Shown piece by piece: positions 61,589 through 64,000 of a DNA stretch of 64,000 nt. The position numbers and the translations under genes were made by a program. Source of the stretch: Orthonyx spaldingii (Eukaryota > Chordata > Aves > Passeriformes > Orthonychidae). The notes below the pieces were generated by a model. That model did no database searches and had not been told where the DNA came from. It saw only the letters and a program-made list of their open reading frames with translations. The stretch spans positions 887,046 to 951,045 of the forward strand of contig VZTJ01003855.1 of NCBI GenBank assembly GCA_013397795.1. Reading direction: 5' to 3'. Positions within the stretch are counted from its first letter, which is position 1, and each line of letters starts with the position of its first letter.

Positions 61589-64000
61589 CTACAAAAATCA
61601 ACATAAAACAAGGTAATAAACTTCATGTTTACACAACCACCAGTCCTGTACTCTTTCTTGCCTTCAAGTTTGCTCCAATACAAACACTTGAATGGGTTTT
61701 AGAATATGAAATTCAGCTGTGTTAGAAGAAAGAACATCCTGACTGATCTTCCTGCAAAGCCCTGGATGTTCTAGAGACCTCCACACCGTGCCTAGAAGGA
61801 TAATTAATTCTCAGAACATTTATACCAAACAGGAGCTGTTTAAAAATAAATAAACAAGGATAAAAGTGCATTCCATGTAAAATCTTCCCTACTGGTACCT
61901 TACTATTTTCACATCCATGGGGCACTTCTGAAGAAATGTTATTTTAGGAACACAGGTTAGCTATAGAAAGATCCATTTGAATTACAATTAAAACTCTGTT
62001 ACAACAGTTCAAGGACCAGATTAACCACTGTTAATTCATACATTCTTCTAGGTTGTTGCATGAAAGTTCACCTAAGTGTTACTGAACTTGAGTTAAAATA
62101 GCAGTAGTTTAATAATTTACCTTATTTCAGTAGGGAAAAAAATCATTTTTGATAAAGCAGCAACTTACAGAAATTTAAGCTCCTCGTAGCTGCAAGCAAT
62201 CACATGAATATATTCAAGCACATGATCAGTCTTCCTTGTATAACAAGCTCCACAGAGATTGTTATTAGTCACAGATAATAATTCCCACTGTTACAGAAAA
62301 TCTGTGCTCAAAATAGTACCTCCCAAGGAAAAATTTCATTGCAAAGGCAATAAGGCTTGGTATGACAATCCTCAAGTTGGGGAATTGGGAAGGAAAATTG
62401 AGAGCTTGCACAAAATCATCTGTCATTTAAGGAAAATCAGCAAAGCAATCAGATCTTCTAAATTGTGTTGCAGATAAGATACTACAGGAGGGGAAAAATA
62501 CCTCCTGTGAACTACAGAAAAATCAGTATATTTACCTTTTTAAGTGAACTCAATTATAATAACTATGGGTTTAAGCTCACTCAGAGTATTAATGGGCTCC
62601 AGCTTTTGGCTCTATGAAGTGAGAATTTGATTTTATGGCGTAAATGAAGGAAAATTTTCACAGGATACATTGGATAGATCCAGAAGAAAAATCAACACGT
62701 TAGATAGCAGATTCATCACTTCTTAGCAACAGGAACAACGTTAAGTGTGTAATCTTAGCTCCACCATGCTCTTATCAGCCTGCTTTAATGTGTGAAATCT
62801 CATTAACAGAACAACAACAAGCTTCCCAGCAAGGAAGAGGCACATTTAGGATTTGCTACAGAGCACTAAAAAGAATACAAACAAGAACATTCCATTGCTG
62901 GTAATTTTAACTTGCCTGACTGAAGCAAACAGATACAAAAATGTTTGATGGAGCTGTCGGAGGACAGATGTTACTCTGTTAGAGAATGCAGAGTGGCATC
63001 TTAACTCTCAGTTTTCAAGGCAGGTCAAGAGCAAAGCTCTGAGACTTTCCACACTGAGCAGGACTAGGAAAGCAAATACAAGCATATTTTAAAAAAAAAA
63101 GCACTTATTCATATGTTTTATTTCTTGAAATCCAAGGAAATTATTTAGATATGTGATAATGACATGAAGCGAAGGAGAATATGTTCTCTGCAGCAAGACT
63201 TAAATCTCTGCTATTAAAATAGCATTAAGCTGCATCTACAACCTGCTCACTTCCAGAGATCTCCACGTGATCCATTAAGGAAAATTCTTCCAAGAGAACA
63301 GCAAGGAGCCACCTACCAAGCTCAGCACTAACAGAATAACTGGTCAGCTCCTGGGTTTGGTTCACTGGGGTGATTCCTGAGTGCGACCATTGCTGCACTG
63401 CAGGGCTCAGCCAAACTGAGCTTGGCTAAGCCAGACCCCTTCAGGAACACACAGCACCCACACCACTTTTATCAAAACAAATCCACCTCGAGCAAGTGAT
63501 GCTTTCACCTCACCTGCTGCATTGGAAACCCCACGTGGCTGCCATGCAGAGCATTATCCAGGCTGCTGTCAGACCCAAAAAGCACAGCTGGAACAACTGC
63601 ATTTGTCATTCGTGACTCCAGCCATGGCAAAAGGTGTCTCACACACCACAGATACCAAGGTATTTACTATATTTTTAGAGCATCCACGTTCCCATTTAGG
63701 TCACAGCAGTGAGAACTGTACCTCCTGATCATTCCCACCAGTAGACATTTAAATAATTGAAAGTATTTAAGCATTTTAATCTGGATTCCTTTTGGATTAA
63801 ATTAAGGCAGAGGTTGTGCTCAACTAACCCATCTGATGTACCCTCTCTGCTGTAAGGTTTTTGAACCTACAGCACCCAGAACTAGTTTTGCCTTCCCACT
63901 CCAAATGCAGAGACATCAACTGCAGCATCTTCCTGTACAGAACTGTGCCTACCTCACCACAATAGCTGCTAATGGACACAGGCAAAGTTTGATTGTCTCC
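61589..64000. other. AT-rich non-coding stretch
   Basis: Nothing supported. The short frames at 61722-61925, 62259-62477 and 63522-63728 have no recognisable domain. Confidence 0.55.

Noticed and set aside
1..64000. tRNA, rRNA, CRISPR array, bacterial operon or viral gene set
   Set aside because: None seen. The repeat content and AT-rich intergenic character are those of a vertebrate chromosome, and only an LTR without retroviral genes is present.

Overview
The window looks like a piece of a bird nuclear genome, probably a songbird (the order is inference). The evidence is the repeat content. There are six truncated CR1 LINE 3' ends, the dominant avian LINE, all antisense to the + strand. 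There is one intact 251-bp solo LTR of an endogenous retrovirus with a 6-bp target-site duplication. There is also a GC-rich interspersed repeat of a kind I recall as multi-copy in bird genomes. No open frame could be matched to a known protein. All long frames lie in repeats or in GC-rich, stop-poor sequence, or look like chance. I read the window as intergenic or deep-intronic DNA.

Layout. 1-109: CR1 piece cut by the window edge. 110-2689: AT-rich, nothing supported. 2690-3130: GC-rich segment with a 96-bp tandem duplication and a TATA-like plus AATAAA arrangement, possibly the end of an old LTR. 3131-9216: non-coding, with a GC-rich block at about 5300-5970 carrying a CAG repeat. 9217-9297: assembly gap between a T-run and a G-run. 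9298-19064: non-coding, with CR1 fragments at 11982-12210 (flanked by an imperfect direct repeat) and 15730-16003. 19065-19327: solo LTR and its target-site duplications. 22545-23115: GC-rich avian repeat with a 50-bp internal tandem duplication. 23116-48670: about 25 kb of AT-rich single-copy-looking DNA with small tandem duplications and some enhancer-like stretches. 48671-48780 and 51192-51520: CR1 fragments. 53700-57962: the densest cluster of unusual signals, namely a G-quadruplex-prone GGGA tract, a cluster of five CCAAT boxes, a CpG-island-like segment (56390-56726), a short CpG-retaining open frame (57518-57646) and a triplicated pyrimidine-rich repeat. 61541-61588: last CR1 end. The rest to 64000 is AT-rich and unremarkable.

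The best places for a second look are 54095-57650, as a possible unannotated promoter, exon or lncRNA locus, and the solo LTR. I found no operon, CRISPR array, tRNA, rRNA or other recognisable multi-gene system, and I do not claim one.
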